From an uncultured Eubacteriales bacterium (GTDB lineage: Bacteria; Bacillota; Clostridia; Oscillospirales; Oscillospiraceae), in the NCBI GenBank assembly GCA_900549495.1, contig UROL01000100.1:1-6807 (forward strand): DNA of 6,807 bases, read 5' to 3'. Positions 6,747-6,807 of this stretch are shown here, in pieces. The notes beneath the pieces are model-generated. The model was not told where the DNA came from. It did no database searches and saw nothing but the letters and a program-made list of their open reading frames with translations. Made by a program: the position numbers and the translations under genes. Numbering within the stretch: position 1 is the first letter of the stretch; each line of letters starts with the position of its first letter.

Positions 6747-6785
6747 GTCATGGTTTCCGGGCGGTACATTGAATGGTACCCGCCC
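6739..6785. repeat. Further overlapping inverted repeats downstream
   Basis: CCCGAAAC (6739-6746) is complementary to GTTTCCGGG (6753-6761) apart from one extra C. GGGCGGTAC (6759-6767) is complementary to GTACCCGCCC (6776-6785), again with one extra C. These pairings compete with each other and with the hairpin starting at 6715. The rest of the stretch to 6807 shows no coding signal or promoter that I can support. Confidence 0.5.
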
Positions 6786-6807
6786 CATCCCGGCTCCCTC
6801 TCTGAGG

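Noticed and set aside
1..6807. CRISPR array, tRNA or rRNA gene, insertion sequence or phage element.
   Set aside because: No regularly spaced repeats, cloverleaf-like sequence, rRNA motif, transposase or integrase motif was seen on either strand.

Overview
The window looks like chromosomal DNA from a GC-rich anaerobic Firmicute, probably a clostridial gut lineage of the Oscillospiraceae/Ruminococcaceae type. Three things suggest this. The Shine-Dalgarno sequences are strong (AAGGAGG-like). A near-perfect TTGACA/TATAAT promoter sits in an AT-richer gap between GC-rich genes. The metabolic genes are of clostridial type (Re-citrate synthase with a ~640-residue aconitase). The taxonomic assignment is inference from a short window.

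Layout: (1) From about 1335 down to base 1, on the minus strand and running off the left edge, lies a DUF2207-like membrane protein gene of unknown function. It probably starts at a TTG codon. (2) Bases 1336-1559 form a divergent intergenic region holding one promoter for each direction; the rightward promoter overlaps the palindrome TTGTATACAA. (3) Bases 1560-6699 are a tight four-gene plus-strand operon: a Re-citrate synthase-type HMGL/DRE-TIM enzyme, a GntR-family FCD-domain regulator, a monomeric aconitase, and an isocitrate dehydrogenase with an extra N-terminal helical segment. (4) Bases 6700-6807 carry no gene that I can see. They contain a run of mutually complementary inverted repeats after the operon.

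How the genes work together: the three enzymes would convert oxaloacetate plus acetyl-CoA to citrate, isocitrate and 2-oxoglutarate. This is the oxidative arm of an incomplete TCA cycle, which in many anaerobes serves mainly to make glutamate. The same enzyme set in the same order (without the regulator, as far as I recall) is known from Clostridium acetobutylicum. The regulator sits between the synthase and aconitase genes, and a GntR-like palindrome overlaps the operon promoter, so a self-contained feedback circuit is a reasonable hypothesis. I did not find a wholly new system. The points most worth a second look are the embedded regulator with its candidate operator, the N-terminal extension and unusual coenzyme-site residues of the isocitrate dehydrogenase, and the nested repeats at the 3' end.
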